From the NCBI RefSeq assembly GCF_037975245.1, contig NC_092564.1, forward strand, positions 14,348,484-14,412,483: 64,000 bases of DNA, in the 5' to 3' direction. This document shows positions 35,803 through 48,111 of the stretch, piece after piece. The DNA comes from Apostichopus japonicus. Taxonomy: Eukaryota; Echinodermata; Holothuroidea; Aspidochirotida; Stichopodidae. Numbering within the stretch: the stretch's first letter is position 1; every line of letters begins with the position of its first letter. The position numbers and the translations under genes were made by a program. Below the pieces are notes generated by a model. That model was not told where the DNA came from. It ran no database searches and saw only the letters and a program-made list of their open reading frames with translations.

Positions 35803-37003
35803 AACACTACTAAGGTATTACACTACTAAGGTATTACACTACTAAGGTATCACACGACTAAGGTATTACACTACTAAGATATTACACTACTAAGGTATTA
35901 CACTACTAAGGTATCACACGACTAAGGTATTACACTACTAAGGTATTACACTACTGAGGTATTACACTACTGAGGTATTACACTACTAAGGTATTACACT
36001 ACTAAGGTATTACACTGCTAAGGTATTACACTGCTAAGGTATTACACTACTGAGGTACTACACTACTAAGGTATTACACTACTAAGGTATTACACTACTG
36101 AGGTACTACACTACTAAGGTATTACACTACTAAGGTATTACACTACTGAGGTATTACACTACTGAGGTACTACACTACTAAGGTATTACACTACTAAGTT
36201 ATTACACTACTAAGGTATTACACTACTAAGGTATTACACTACTGAGGTACTACACTACTAAGGTATTACACTACTAAGGTATTACACTACTAAGGTATTA
36301 CACTACTGAGGTACTACACTACTAAGGTATTACACTACTAAGGTATTACACTACTAAGGTATTACACTACTGAGGTACTACACTACTAAGGTATTACACT
36401 ACTAAGGTATTACACTACTAAGGTATTACACTACTAAGGTATTACACTACTGAGGTATTACACTACTAAGGTATTACACTACTAAGGTATTACACTACTG
36501 AGGTACTACACTACTAAGGTATTACACTACTAAGGTATTACACTACTAAGGTATTACACTACTGAGGTACTACACTACTAAGGTATTACACTAATAAGGT
36601 ATTACACTACTAAGGTATTACACTACTAAGGTATTACACTACTGAGGTATTACACTACTAAGGTATTACACTACTAAGGTATTACACTACTGAGGTACTA
36701 CACTACTAAGGTATTACACTACTAAGGTATTACACTACTAAGGTATTACACTACTGAGGTACTACACTACTAAGGTATTACACTACTAAGTTATTACACT
36801 ACTAAGGTATTACACTACTAAGGTATTACACTACTGAGGTATTACACTACTAAGGTATTACACTACTAAGGTATTACACTACTAAGGTATTACACTATTA
36901 AGGTACTGTATTATACTACTAAGGTATCACACTACTAAGGTATTACACTGCTAAGGTAATACACTACTAAGTTATTACACTACTAAGATATTACACTACT
37001 AAG
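35803..37003. repeat. 1.2 kb array of a 16 bp minisatellite with a 64 bp super-period
   Basis: About 75 copies of CACTACTAAGGTATTA. The chief variant, CTGAGGTAC, occurs at about 36051, 36099, 36163, 36243, 36307, 36371, 36499, 36563, 36691 and 36755. All spacings are multiples of 16 and most are 64 or 128, so a four-unit block has been amplified. Units with TATCACACGAC appear near the left edge (35850 and 35914), also 64 apart. The right edge decays through CTATTAAGGTACTG. Confidence 0.96.
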
Positions 37004-39185
37004 GGGAATGCATCTTCAAGTAAGTCACACCTGAGATGTTATTAGAAACAGTTTAATGTTCGTTTCGTCTTTCAAATTAATTATAGAAGGTTGATCTTCA
37101 AAAACTGAGTCACACTTAATTAGCTTTTCCTTTTTCCAGCAACGACCTTAATTTCCCTGCTTTCATAGAAAATGAGAGCACATTATATATGTATATTATC
37201 ATAATTACAAACATTAATATATAAATACGGTATAACCTTGAAGAGTGATCAATCATTAATTATGCTGCATGTTGTTTTATTTCCTTAGTAACGTGTCATT
37301 ACTAATCAACCTCATCATCTCCCATGGCAATTATCACTCAGATCTATATTTGAGATAGGAATTTCCATCATTCCATATTAACTTTTGATTATATATATAT
37401 ATATATATATATTTAATGTTCAAATTTAACCACATTTGAAAGGACTACTGAATTACCTTCATCGCATATGAAGACAAAAATGTCACATAGATTAATATTT
37501 AAGGAAACCAGGAGGAACTTCATATTCGGCCTTGATGTTGATTAATAATTAATACTTTAATTATTTTACTTTTTTTCCTATATATATATATAATCATTAA
37601 CAGTAAACAGTGCTTATCATGCTTGACAGTCCATGAAGATATAATAATAATATAATCATAATCATAATATTATTATGATTATGACTTGGTGAACTGAAGC
37701 ATCAGCCTGTGATCTGCATCCGGTAGGAACTTTGATGTATAAATGAAAGTATAGTCTGTTGCTGTACATCCCACTCATAGTGAGTACAAGTACTTGAGTA
37801 CTCTAGAAAAGTTGCGGGTACTCAAACTTGTCCTCATGTATGATCTGTACTCTGGTATTCCAGACATTTTAGGAAATCGAGTACAGAACGAGATTTAAGT
37901 ACTCGTAATTTACTGATCACCCATGGGGTGGGTCTATAGTACTTGTGTTCATACTCAAGGGGAATTCTACAATGTGCTCTATCACACTTAAATGAAGTCG
38001 GCTACACATTAACTTTATCCATGCAAGCACATTCTTTGGTTTCTTGCTCTTTCTTGCTTTTCTTAAATGAGAAAAATATTAGTTAATAAACTTCAAAGTA
38101 TCTCTTTTTATGAGTAAGGATAATTATCATTTCAAAACCATGGAGATAAATCTTCAAAACATTATTTAGAAGTTGTCTAATTTCATTTTCATGGTGAATA
38201 ACTTCCAAATTCCCAAGTTAATTTTGCTCATGGCTACTATATCAACTATTCTACACTGACATGCAATCAGAATCAGAGTTTAGTTATTAATTACCTACTC
38301 GATATATATATTCTATAAGTTACAATTTTGCCATTTAGACCAAATAAAAATCAGCCCCATTTATCATCATGCATTTCATCTCGGCAGACTATATTCTTTC
38401 TTTTCGGCTCTATTGTAGAATAAATAATGTTGATGATGAACTTTTTTGGCGAAACTGTGTGTAAATGTCGCCTTCAGCCATGATCTTGTCTCGTCCAAAT
38501 TCCTCTGACCCCTTCTTTCTCTCCAACCCCCTCCCAGTGCCCCACCCCATCCTGAATATTCATCATAAATGGTCTTACTGATTATATAACTATGGATATA
38601 CCCCACTCTCAATATCAACAATTCATAACATTAACATATTAACTGTCAACTAATCCAATCTCCACTGCAATTCCTGAATCTAAACTGATTCATTATTTAT
38701 ACAAATTAATGTCACTTCCTTCGCCTGTACTTTGAACTAACAGTAATTAACAAACAGGCCAGTGTTTCGAGTAAGTCTGGAAATGTCTGTTTCTATAGTG
38801 TTAATAATTAAGTCGGGATGTTTTCATTCAGTATTCTTCAGCATGGCATTTATATCAAACTTTGGCCAGAGTTTATGTAGCCTACAGATCAAAGGGGCCG
38901 GTCGGCACATGGTCTTTGTTTAATATACACAAGTTTTTTTTCCCCGTGCATTTCGAATACCATCACTTGAGGTCAGTACAGGACGTTACTGTCGAGTCTA
39001 TTATATTTCTTCATATATAAGAACAACAAAGTTAACTTAATTTATTTTGTTGGTGCTTTATGCTTAAAATATAGTTATGAATAATCCTAAAATGTCAGCC
39101 GGCCCACTCTACAAATATTGGATACTATATATATAGTCACAGAGACAGAATTCACACAGCATTATTCAAACATTAACATACGTTC
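37004..39185. other. AT-rich stretch with small palindromes
   Basis: It contains (AT)n runs at about 37390-37412 and 37580-37592, a 12 bp-arm palindrome at 37657-37683 and a stretch rich in GTACT/AGTAC motifs at 37783-37935. No coding frame beyond 81 codons (38376-38621, minus) and no domain. Confidence 0.5.
37657..37683. other. Perfect 12 bp-arm palindrome
   Basis: CATAATCATAAT at 37657-37668 pairs exactly with ATTATGATTATG at 37672-37683, with a 3-base spacer. It sits in ATA/ATC-rich low-complexity sequence and may result from slippage or inversion of that sequence. Confidence 0.8.
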
Positions 39186-40316
39186 ACTTTGAGAATTGCG
39201 GATATCTAGATACTGATGATACAGATATTACACAGTGCTCTTATCTTATCACTTTGAGAATTGCGGATATCTAGATACTGATGATACATATATGATATTA
39301 CACAGTGCTCTTATCTTATCACTTTGAGAATTGCGGATATATACTGATGATACATATATGATATTACACAGTGCTCTTTATCTTATAACTTTGAAAATTG
39401 CGGATATATACTGATGATACATATATGATATTACACAGTGCTCTTATGTTATCACTTTGAGAATTGCGGATATATACTGATGGTACATATATGATATTAC
39501 ACAGTGCTCTTATCTTATCACTTTGAGAATTGCGGATATATACTGATGATACATATATGATATTACACAGTGCTCTTATCTTATCACTTTGAGAATTGCG
39601 GATATATACTGATGATACATATATGATATTACACAGTGCTCTTTATCTTATAACTTTGAGAATTGCGGATATATACTGATGATACATATATGATATTACA
39701 CAGTGCTCTTATGTTATCACTTTGAGAATTGCGGATATATACTGATGATACATATATGATATTACACAGTGCTCTTATCTTATCACTTTGAGAATTGCGG
39801 ATATATACTGATGATACATATATGATATTACACAGTGCTCTTATCTTATCACTTTGAGAATTGCGGATATATACTGATGATACATATATGATATTACACA
39901 GTGCTCTTTATCTTATAACTTTGAGAATTGCGGATATATACTGATGATACATATATGATATTACACAGTGCTCTTATGTTATCACTTTGAGAATTGCGGA
40001 TATATACTGATGATACATATATGATATTACACAGTGCTCTTATCTTATCACTTTGAGAATTGCGGATATATACTGATGATACATATATGATATTACACAG
40101 TGCTCTTTATCTTATAACTTTGAGAATTGCGGATATATACTGATGATACATATATGATATTACACAGTGCTCTTATGTTATCACTTTGAGAATTGCGGAT
40201 ATATACTGATGATACATATATGATATTACACAGTGCTCTTATCTTATCACTTTGAGAATTGCGGATATATACTGATGATACATATATGATATTACACAGT
40301 GCTCTTTATCTTATCA
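39186..40316. repeat. 1.1 kb array of a 66 bp minisatellite with a 264 bp super-period
   Basis: About 17 copies of a 66 bp unit containing CACTTTGAGAATTGCGGATA, TACTGATGATACATATATGA and TATTACACAGTGCTCTTAT. The variant joint CTTATGTTATCAC recurs at about 39444, 39710, 39974 and 40172. It is preceded each time by a unit ending CTTTATCTTATAAC. This defines higher-order blocks of four, four and three units. The first two units carry an extra ATCTAGATAC segment. Identity among interior units is very high. Confidence 0.96.
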
Positions 40317-41689
40317 ATACATCATCACACATAACACTGTGGACTTGAAATATTATTTATCATTTGCCATGTATAATTGCATGCATACATATACTTGGTT
40401 AATCACTTTGTGACCCTTTACGAATATATAGATTATAATGATATATTTCCCAGTGTTTATGTCCTGTTTCTTTCATTATCTAAATCATGACCGCGGTTGA
40501 ATGGGAATAACAAATTCACAGCATGCCTATACGTATAAATATATTAGAATTAGATTTATGGACGTAAGCACTGTAGGGTCAAAACCCCAGGTTTTCTTTG
40601 ATTCAGGGTTAACAAGTTTTTTTAGATTTCCAATTTCTGCATATTGATCCCAAACCATTTCACAATGGATAAACGTTCCACAAAGACAGAAAAAAAAATT
40701 ATAGCAGAAGAAAATGAAAAAAAATAGAGTATACATGGAGAAGCTATTTCACACATTAACAGATGACAGATACATGCGCTTAATTTGAATCTGAGCCATG
40801 AGACATAAATTTGACATGTTGATGAGCAGGCATGATTGCCATCGCCACCCGACGAAGAAGAAGAAAAAAGCAGGAGAGAAAAAAACAAAAAGGAGAAGAA
40901 GGAAAAGGAAAAGGTTCTGCAATCATTCTGTAAGTCACATCGTAAATCAGTGATCATCATTTTTAAGCTCTAGCACCAATCAGACCAATTTCTGGTCGCT
41001 TCATCATAAATCCTGTCAGGCATGATGCCAGTTATTTTGATACCACACCAGAAGGATAACAACTTTAACAAATACAAAAACATCCACTCGGGCTGCAGTG
41101 CTGCTATGGCAATGGCTGTAAGGAACGTTCGTATACGCCATCGGTTACGTGCGTGGTCCTTTTGACAGATATTCGACACAGAGGTGGCATGTATATAATA
41201 CATACTAGCAAAAGATCTTCCTGCAAAGTTGGCAAAGTCGATTGGATTCAGATGAATAATACAGTTTGACAGCAATGATAATAGTAACGATGGTGGCGAT
41301 GAGAGTTTTATCTTCCGATTATGCCCGTGGCTGCCACCATATGGTGTCCAGATTTTATGATGATATGGAAATTATTATCTGTCAAAACACTCACTGCTCA
41401 GTTTCTTCATCTTGTAGATGTATATGTAAACTATGACAGTGCAATGAAGACAAATTAAAAATGTGCTTTAAGTTAATTTCATGCCATATACAATCTCCTA
41501 AATTCTTTGCATAAAAACAAAAGTTTTGAGAAATCATTGTAACAATTGACAGTTAAGCATAATTTAATAGAATTCACAAATAGATTTGACTTAAGATTGA
41601 TTTAAGGAGTATGAATTTTTGGTTCATTTTTGTTGGCTCTTAAATAGGATGTGGTCCAAGATTCACCTGGTTAAAGCACTTTTTTTTTT
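40317..41689. other. Unique stretch with a purine tract and a weak exon candidate
   Basis: Purine-rich sequence covers about 40852-40916. A 101-codon minus frame at 40970-41275 has balanced composition and no repeats, but no domain I can name. Confidence 0.4.
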
Positions 41690-42000
41690 TTTATATCTAT
41701 ACTGTAGGTTCATACCGACACTGAGGGTGCCATACATATATACTGGGGGACACTTTCTATCCACTACACTTGTTTATATCTATACTGTAGGTTCATACCG
41801 GCACTGAAGGTGCCATACATACATCCTGGGGACACTTGCTTTCCACTACAATATCTATACTGTAGGTTCATACCCACACAGAGGGTGCCATACATATATC
41901 CTAGTGACACTTGCTATCCACTACACTTGTTTATATCTATACTGTAGGTTCATACCGATACTGAGGGTGCCATACATATATCTTGGGGGTCACTTGCTAT
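41690..42000. repeat. Minisatellite, four ~75-83 bp units
   Basis: ACTGTAGGTTCATACC occurs at 41701, 41784, 41859 and 41941 (spacings 83, 75, 82). Each copy is followed by GAGGGTGCCATACATA or a close variant and ends CACTACACTTGTTTATATCT, which is partly missing in the 75 bp unit. Confidence 0.92.
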
Positions 42001-42687
42001 CTACATTATAAAATTCTAATTGGTAAATTGCAATTGACTTACATCAATTCAAGTTAAGGAGCTTCATTGAAGAAGGAAAAAAAAATATATATAAATATGT
42101 AAACAAATAAACAAAGGAATAAAAACTCCATGTAATGATCACACAATCAGCTGTGTATAAAAATGACACTTTTTGACATTTAATATGTTAAATTTCTAAA
42201 TTTGAAAACTTCCTGATGGTGTCACATTTAGGTGTGAAATCATCTCTATGGTTCACAGCGTAAAACTGGTAGACTGCTGCCAAAACAGATAGACAGATCA
42301 CCACCAGCCTTGCGACGCTGACATATGATAAACTGTTCCAGATAAGTGCAGTTACCTTTAGGAGGTCAGCCAACTATACTGCCCCGGTTTACAACGTGCT
42401 TTGATTTAGAGTTTATTACGTTTATTGAGGATTAGATTTTTGTTGAACTGAGACGGACAGCTGGCTGCTGTTCACGGAGTGGATCAGTTAGCCCCTCTGG
42501 ACGATAACTTTTAACTAACTTCTCTACTATTTAACAGATATGATAGCTTAGAGTGAAGTCACTGTGTTTTTTATTAAATTGTTTTTTTACAGTTCTTGAC
42601 TACAGCAATCAACTTCATCAATCTTGTTTTATTCTCTTCTTAGTGGAGAACAAATAAAGCATAAAATTTAAATTAATTCTGATTTGC

Positions 42688-42718
<31 letters not shown>

Positions 42719-45700
42719 CCATAAATAATGAACGGTTTGATTAATTCACAGATTTATGTAAGATAGAGGGGTCAGCTGGATTGATAAGGTAATATAATAC
42801 AATAGCTTAATTTAATTGCACAAATTAAGTTTATGAGGCTTGAAATGAGCTTGAAATAGTTTCAACTGTGAAGAAGAAGAGAAAAGCTCGAAACCTGGCG
42901 GATAAATACAGGTGATGATCATTAACCAAAATAGTTAGTAAGCAAACAAGCTGATTCCTTGGCCGTTGTATAAAGGAACACTACGTTACGCTTCAACAGA
43001 AAATTATTGGAGGTTTCATCATGTAGCTGCTGATTGGGGGGGGGGGGGGAGAATTACCAAAGTTGTAACATGTGAAAAGTAATTTGTGCACAGAAACAAA
43101 AAACAAAACAGATACAGACATTTCCCCATTGTCACACCTCAAGCTGTCACACACAGAGTCAAGCATGTCTACCAAAAGCAGACAATTCAGGTTCCATTAT
43201 CCATAAAATCAATAGGTAATGTAACTCAGACTTTTTGTCTATAGGCTCTTAATTTACATATTCAACAAAACAAAACCCCCCCAAAAATAATGGGATATCT
43301 AACAGGGGATAATTTAGTGTTAAATTTTGTGAAGCAATTTTGAAGGCTCGGAAAATGTTGTCTTATAAATACTGTGGTTCCTGATGTGAACAAAATTACT
43401 GCTTTACTGTACACCTTTGGACTTGAATAGCAGTCGTACCATTTTGCATCTATATAACAACTTGCTATACAATTCTGGATAAATGATTCCCTGTAAAATG
43501 TCAGAAGATATGTAAAGGTCAGACAGAGGCCCAAATATCATGATTGGTCTATTGTGATAGAGATAATTGTCACAAACAACCTCCCCCCTGCCCCCCTACC
43601 CCCCTAACAAACAGCTAAGAATTATTTTTATCCCATTTGCAAAAATCACAGATTGAATGTGCTTTGAATTACCTATAATACATGCTAGGCTGGAGACTTG
43701 ATCAAGTCTAGAGATGACATCATCAAGCCACATGTGCTCTAATTGATTTTCATTTTCTTGATTAATTTCAAATGCTTTTTTCTGTAATGGAGATGGGTTG
43801 AAAAACCTGAACTTAAACTATTGATTAGTTCTAAAACATGACCTTCAGTGGTGACATTGGTTTTCATTGTCAACAGTGTTATCACTTCACCTTGAAAATA
43901 TTGAAAGGCAAAGACAGAAAAAAAAAATGTTTTTCAGATCCTAGTGTTAATATATATAACATCAATGACTTAACAAAATGGCAGCTCCCAGACACGACCT
44001 TTAGACAGTGATATCTCCAACAAAAAGGAACAAACTAATCTTTCTTCAGCTGTTTTGGGGGAGTTATTCTTCTTTACAAATCTCTGACATATTAGCTCAA
44101 AGCTGATGGTTGGATTTCTGTCCCCTTATATAAGCCAATTTGTACTTTATGAGATATGCATGCATGCTCACAAAATGAACTTTGACCTGTTCCAAGATGC
44201 AAGTACTAGACTCTATAATGACTCTCCAAGATGAGGAGGGAGGGGTGAGGGGGAGGAGGGGTCCTATGTGGCAAGTATGGCATCTGACTATCTTTTACAG
44301 AGGGTGCAATCTTGTTCAAATCTTTTGGACTGAGCATTTCTATAACCCAACGATACAAAACTTCCTTTCCAATGTTACGAGTATGTTTTCGTCACATGCA
44401 ATTGTCAAAACAACCCAGCCTCCTTTGGGAACATAAACTGTTTATAGAATAGCATACAAAACAACAAACTCTGCCCTAGATGCTTATTTGAAAGTTCCTG
44501 GCAAAATATACTGTATATCCAAGAAGGATAAAGAGGAGACCAATAGAAACGACAAGAAGAAGATGATTTTTTATCTATGTGCGTTCACATCCGATACAAA
44601 CAATCGACCTATCAACGAAGAAGATTTATTATAAAACCTAGGGCACACAATAAACCGATCTGGCCTTTTTATTTCGGATACAACAGATTCAACAGACATT
44701 AATTCACTCAACGATTCGAATCCCAGAATTTCTATTGGGTGAACTCATTCTGACATCGTCACCATCATCTTTACTGACTGTTTAAAACAGAAATCTTCAA
44801 CAAACGACTCTTTTTTTCCTTCTTTTTATTAATTTTCTTTTTATAGCTCCAGTTCATTTTGTAAAAGCCTATAAAAAGCATGATCAAACAACTGCTTCCA
44901 CTTTTACATGTACGAATCAAAGGCGATTTTTTATTCTTTTTCTTCACAGCGGAGAGATTGACAAGATGTTACAGAAAATGCCTGTTTGCCCCCATTTAAT
45001 GACATGGCAATAGAAGTCACTACAATAGAGAGCAACCCAATTGGAAACAAAAAATGATGAATGGGACAACAAATTTAATATTCATGTATAAATCTTTCTT
45101 TTGCGTCTAATCTCCAGGGCCCGATAGACGTATTGATAAAGGCTTACATCTGACAAAAGATGGCTTCTAAGAGACTTGACAACCAAACATATTAAAACTG
45201 TGGTGAATTCAATTCAAGTAAACCTGTTTACTTGTCAGTGGACAAGTAACAAACAGAGTTATTTTACACAAAACTAGGTGTCTTTCCATTAATTTCTTTC
45301 AGATTTACAGCTTTCTTTAGACGGAAAAAGAAAATGATGTTGTTTTCTCCCTAAATAGATAGCAACATGTCATTTTCATGTGATAGGTATGCAATGTCAA
45401 AACAGAGAGATTAATGTTTATTTGTCATTTGATTCGTGAAAAATATTCCTCACCCAATAATGAGCGAGACTATAGAGTCATTGGATATGTTGAACTGATA
45501 AAGTATTTTGAGGGTTTTGTGAATTAAACAAACACAGAATATAAACTGTGCATTGTAAACCTTTTTTTCCCAATCTTTAGTCTTTGCTCTGTAAAAGTTT
45601 TTTTTTCCATCAAATGTCTATGGCCTTCACTTCATACATTCTTCTGACTTGTTTTTTATTTTTTTGTTTCTTATTTGTTTCCCCCTCAAAAGTTCTTAAA

Positions 45701-47759
45701 TGACATAGAAAACTAGTTAATCTTTACATCTATATATGCCCACAATAGTCAAAACTTTGATTCAATCCAGATAATGATCACTGTCCTGTTGTCTTCACAC
45801 CGTTCAAAAGCTGTAACATTACCTTGAGCTTCCGATTTTTATTAAATGCAAGTACATTCTGAAGACTACAACTCTTGCAAGAGCCTTTCCTTTTGCCCAA
45901 ATTAGCAATTCATTGACCTTTCTTTGAGCAATCTACCCATACTGCCTTGAGGGGTGGAGGTTCTGTAAAAGGCTAACTGGATTAGCAATATGATTAATTG
46001 ATGGTGGCAGGTCATGCATTTAACTTGACTAGAACAAAATTTCCAAAAAAATCATAAAAAAAATCATGAATTTTCTGTTGTATACCTTTTATATAAATTC
46101 TTGACATTCATGAGTAAGTTTCTTTTAGGTTGCCTTTTATCATTTAAGTGAATCCTATATAGTAGAACAAGGATAATCACATTGAGTTAACTCATTGATA
46201 TTATATGCCCAATCATATACACTAATTCATAACCAGAGTGTCAACCTGATCTGCTCACTTAATTAATCAGCTCCAACATTTGAGCAGTTTTCTTCTTCCA
46301 AACATACTGACTGAAGTAAATTATCAATTCTTAAAGTTACATTGTGTATCTTTTGTGACCAAAACAATTCTACTAATAATTGGATACCATACCATTTATG
46401 GAACAGAACAATTTGATGTACACCAACTTATTATGGGAACTTTCTCTTACAAGGATATCTACAAGTGTATGCCCTTCTCCTATTTTTATTTTTATTCTTA
46501 TATTAAACATCTCTTTCCCAGCCATATTCTTTTCCAAAGATTTAATATCCAACCCATATAAGATCAATTAAGCGAAACAAGATATCCATTTCAACAGACA
46601 AACTAAAACCTAGATGAGAAAGTGTCTCCAGACTTGATGAGGTCTTTCCATCCTTAATTAATTGAATTTCTTTGATTGTGTTGTTAATATCTGTCTCCTA
46701 TATATTTCCCCCATTGCATATATACCATCTATAAAGCCTAATAGAACTTTTGAGTTGGAGAAAAATGGAAAGGCAAAATAAATCTTGTCTCCAATTTCAA
46801 CGATCTCAAATTCAGCAAACGTCTATTTATCACATTTTGCAAATCTTTATTAAGCTACATATAATGTCAGGTTGGGAAAATTACATGCACAACAAAATAA
46901 ATTAAATAAATTAAAATCATAATAATAATAATTGAAAAATGGATGAGCATACATATGCTCCACTTTTTACGAGGTCACGCTTTTGAGAATTTCCTGTTTG
47001 TACTGCCGTCGAAGCAGCAGAGTCAGAGAGCCGGATTAATCTCGGAACTAAGACAATATAACTAACTGTTTACAAACTTTGTGTCCTCCTGGACAGTAAA
47101 TCACTGACAAGTTAATTAGAGATAACGATGATGACCCAAGCAGAGGGTATAAAAGTTCAACAACCATGCATCCTCGGTGAAAAGAGGATTTACAGGTCAT
47201 GAGAGAAAACTATAAAATGTCTGACTGGGATGATAATTAAAGTGAACAGAAATATAGAGGAAGTTTAGGGTTGCTGATTCTATTAATGTATTTATAAAAT
47301 CAGACAGATAAACATTAATGATGAAAATCACCATAAAAAGTTCATCTGAATGTACGGCCTCACTATTTTAATTTTTTTTCCCCAGTTCTTTTTGTTTCAT
47401 AGCTGAATCTTAGTTGATAGGGCAAGAATATATATTTTACCTTAACTTTCTCACCAATGTGGACATTTCTTATTAATAGTAATAATATCGGAGATCTTAC
47501 TCTACTGTAAATGAAGGGTATAACAATGTTCATAGACAAAAAAGTGCAATTTTGTAATATTTTATGGATTACGAGATGTTGATGATATTTGCATTATGTC
47601 AACCATAGTGCGTCCACTTTTATTGTTGGGAATTATTGTTTGGACGCTTCACAGAATGTGAACAAACTGACTGAATGTGGACGGATAGACTAATTCTAAC
47701 AGGGCACCATTTAGCACTTGATATCCATCAGAGCCTGCGCTGTATACATGGAGTTAGAC
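42001..47759. other. Long mainly unique stretch, no gene recognised
   Basis: It includes (AT)n at 42687-42714, a G13 tract near 43037-43049, C-rich sequence at about 43581-43605 and a G-rich tract at about 44234-44262. A TATA-box-like GGGTATAAAAG lies near 47147-47157 in a less AT-rich segment (about 46975-47200) but no downstream open frame supports a promoter. Frames of up to 93 codons lack domains. No inverted-end element was detected. Confidence 0.45.
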
Positions 47760-48111
47760 CAGGGGTGGGCAACCTTTTTGAATGAATGGGCCAGATATAA
47801 GGTGTGAAAAATTGACTGGGCCGCACCTAACCAACAACCTGCTGTTGATTTCAAACCATTGATTCCGAGGACTTTCAAGTAATAGGTGTGTGTACTTAAT
47901 CTGTATTCACAAAAACATAATGTCAATACAGTGCAGTTGATAATTAATTGGAATAATAGGCCTACTACCTGACAGCATCATTAGTGCCGATAAATTCTAA
48001 GCAGCTAGCTCGTTTTTTGTGATGATGTAAAATAGATTGATTTTTTTTTCTTTTTCTTGAGACATCTCACAGGCCGCATGTGTCCCGCAGGCCGTAGGTT
48101 GCCCACCCCAG
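47760..48111. mobile_element. hAT-type MITE (CAGGGGTGGGCAA ends)
   Basis: The left end CAGGGGTGGGCAACCT (47760-47775) matches the reverse complement of the right end (48096-48111) at 15 of 16 positions. The flanking 8-mers AGTTAGAC (47752-47759) and AGTTAGAG (48112-48119) are a 7/8-matching target duplication. CAGGGGTGGGCAA ends with an 8 bp duplication are a hallmark of Charlie-like hAT elements. The 352 bp interior keeps GGGCCGCA-type subterminal sequence at both sides and has no transposase, so it is non-autonomous. Apparent frames across 48005-48272 run through the right end and are not genes. Confidence 0.88.
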
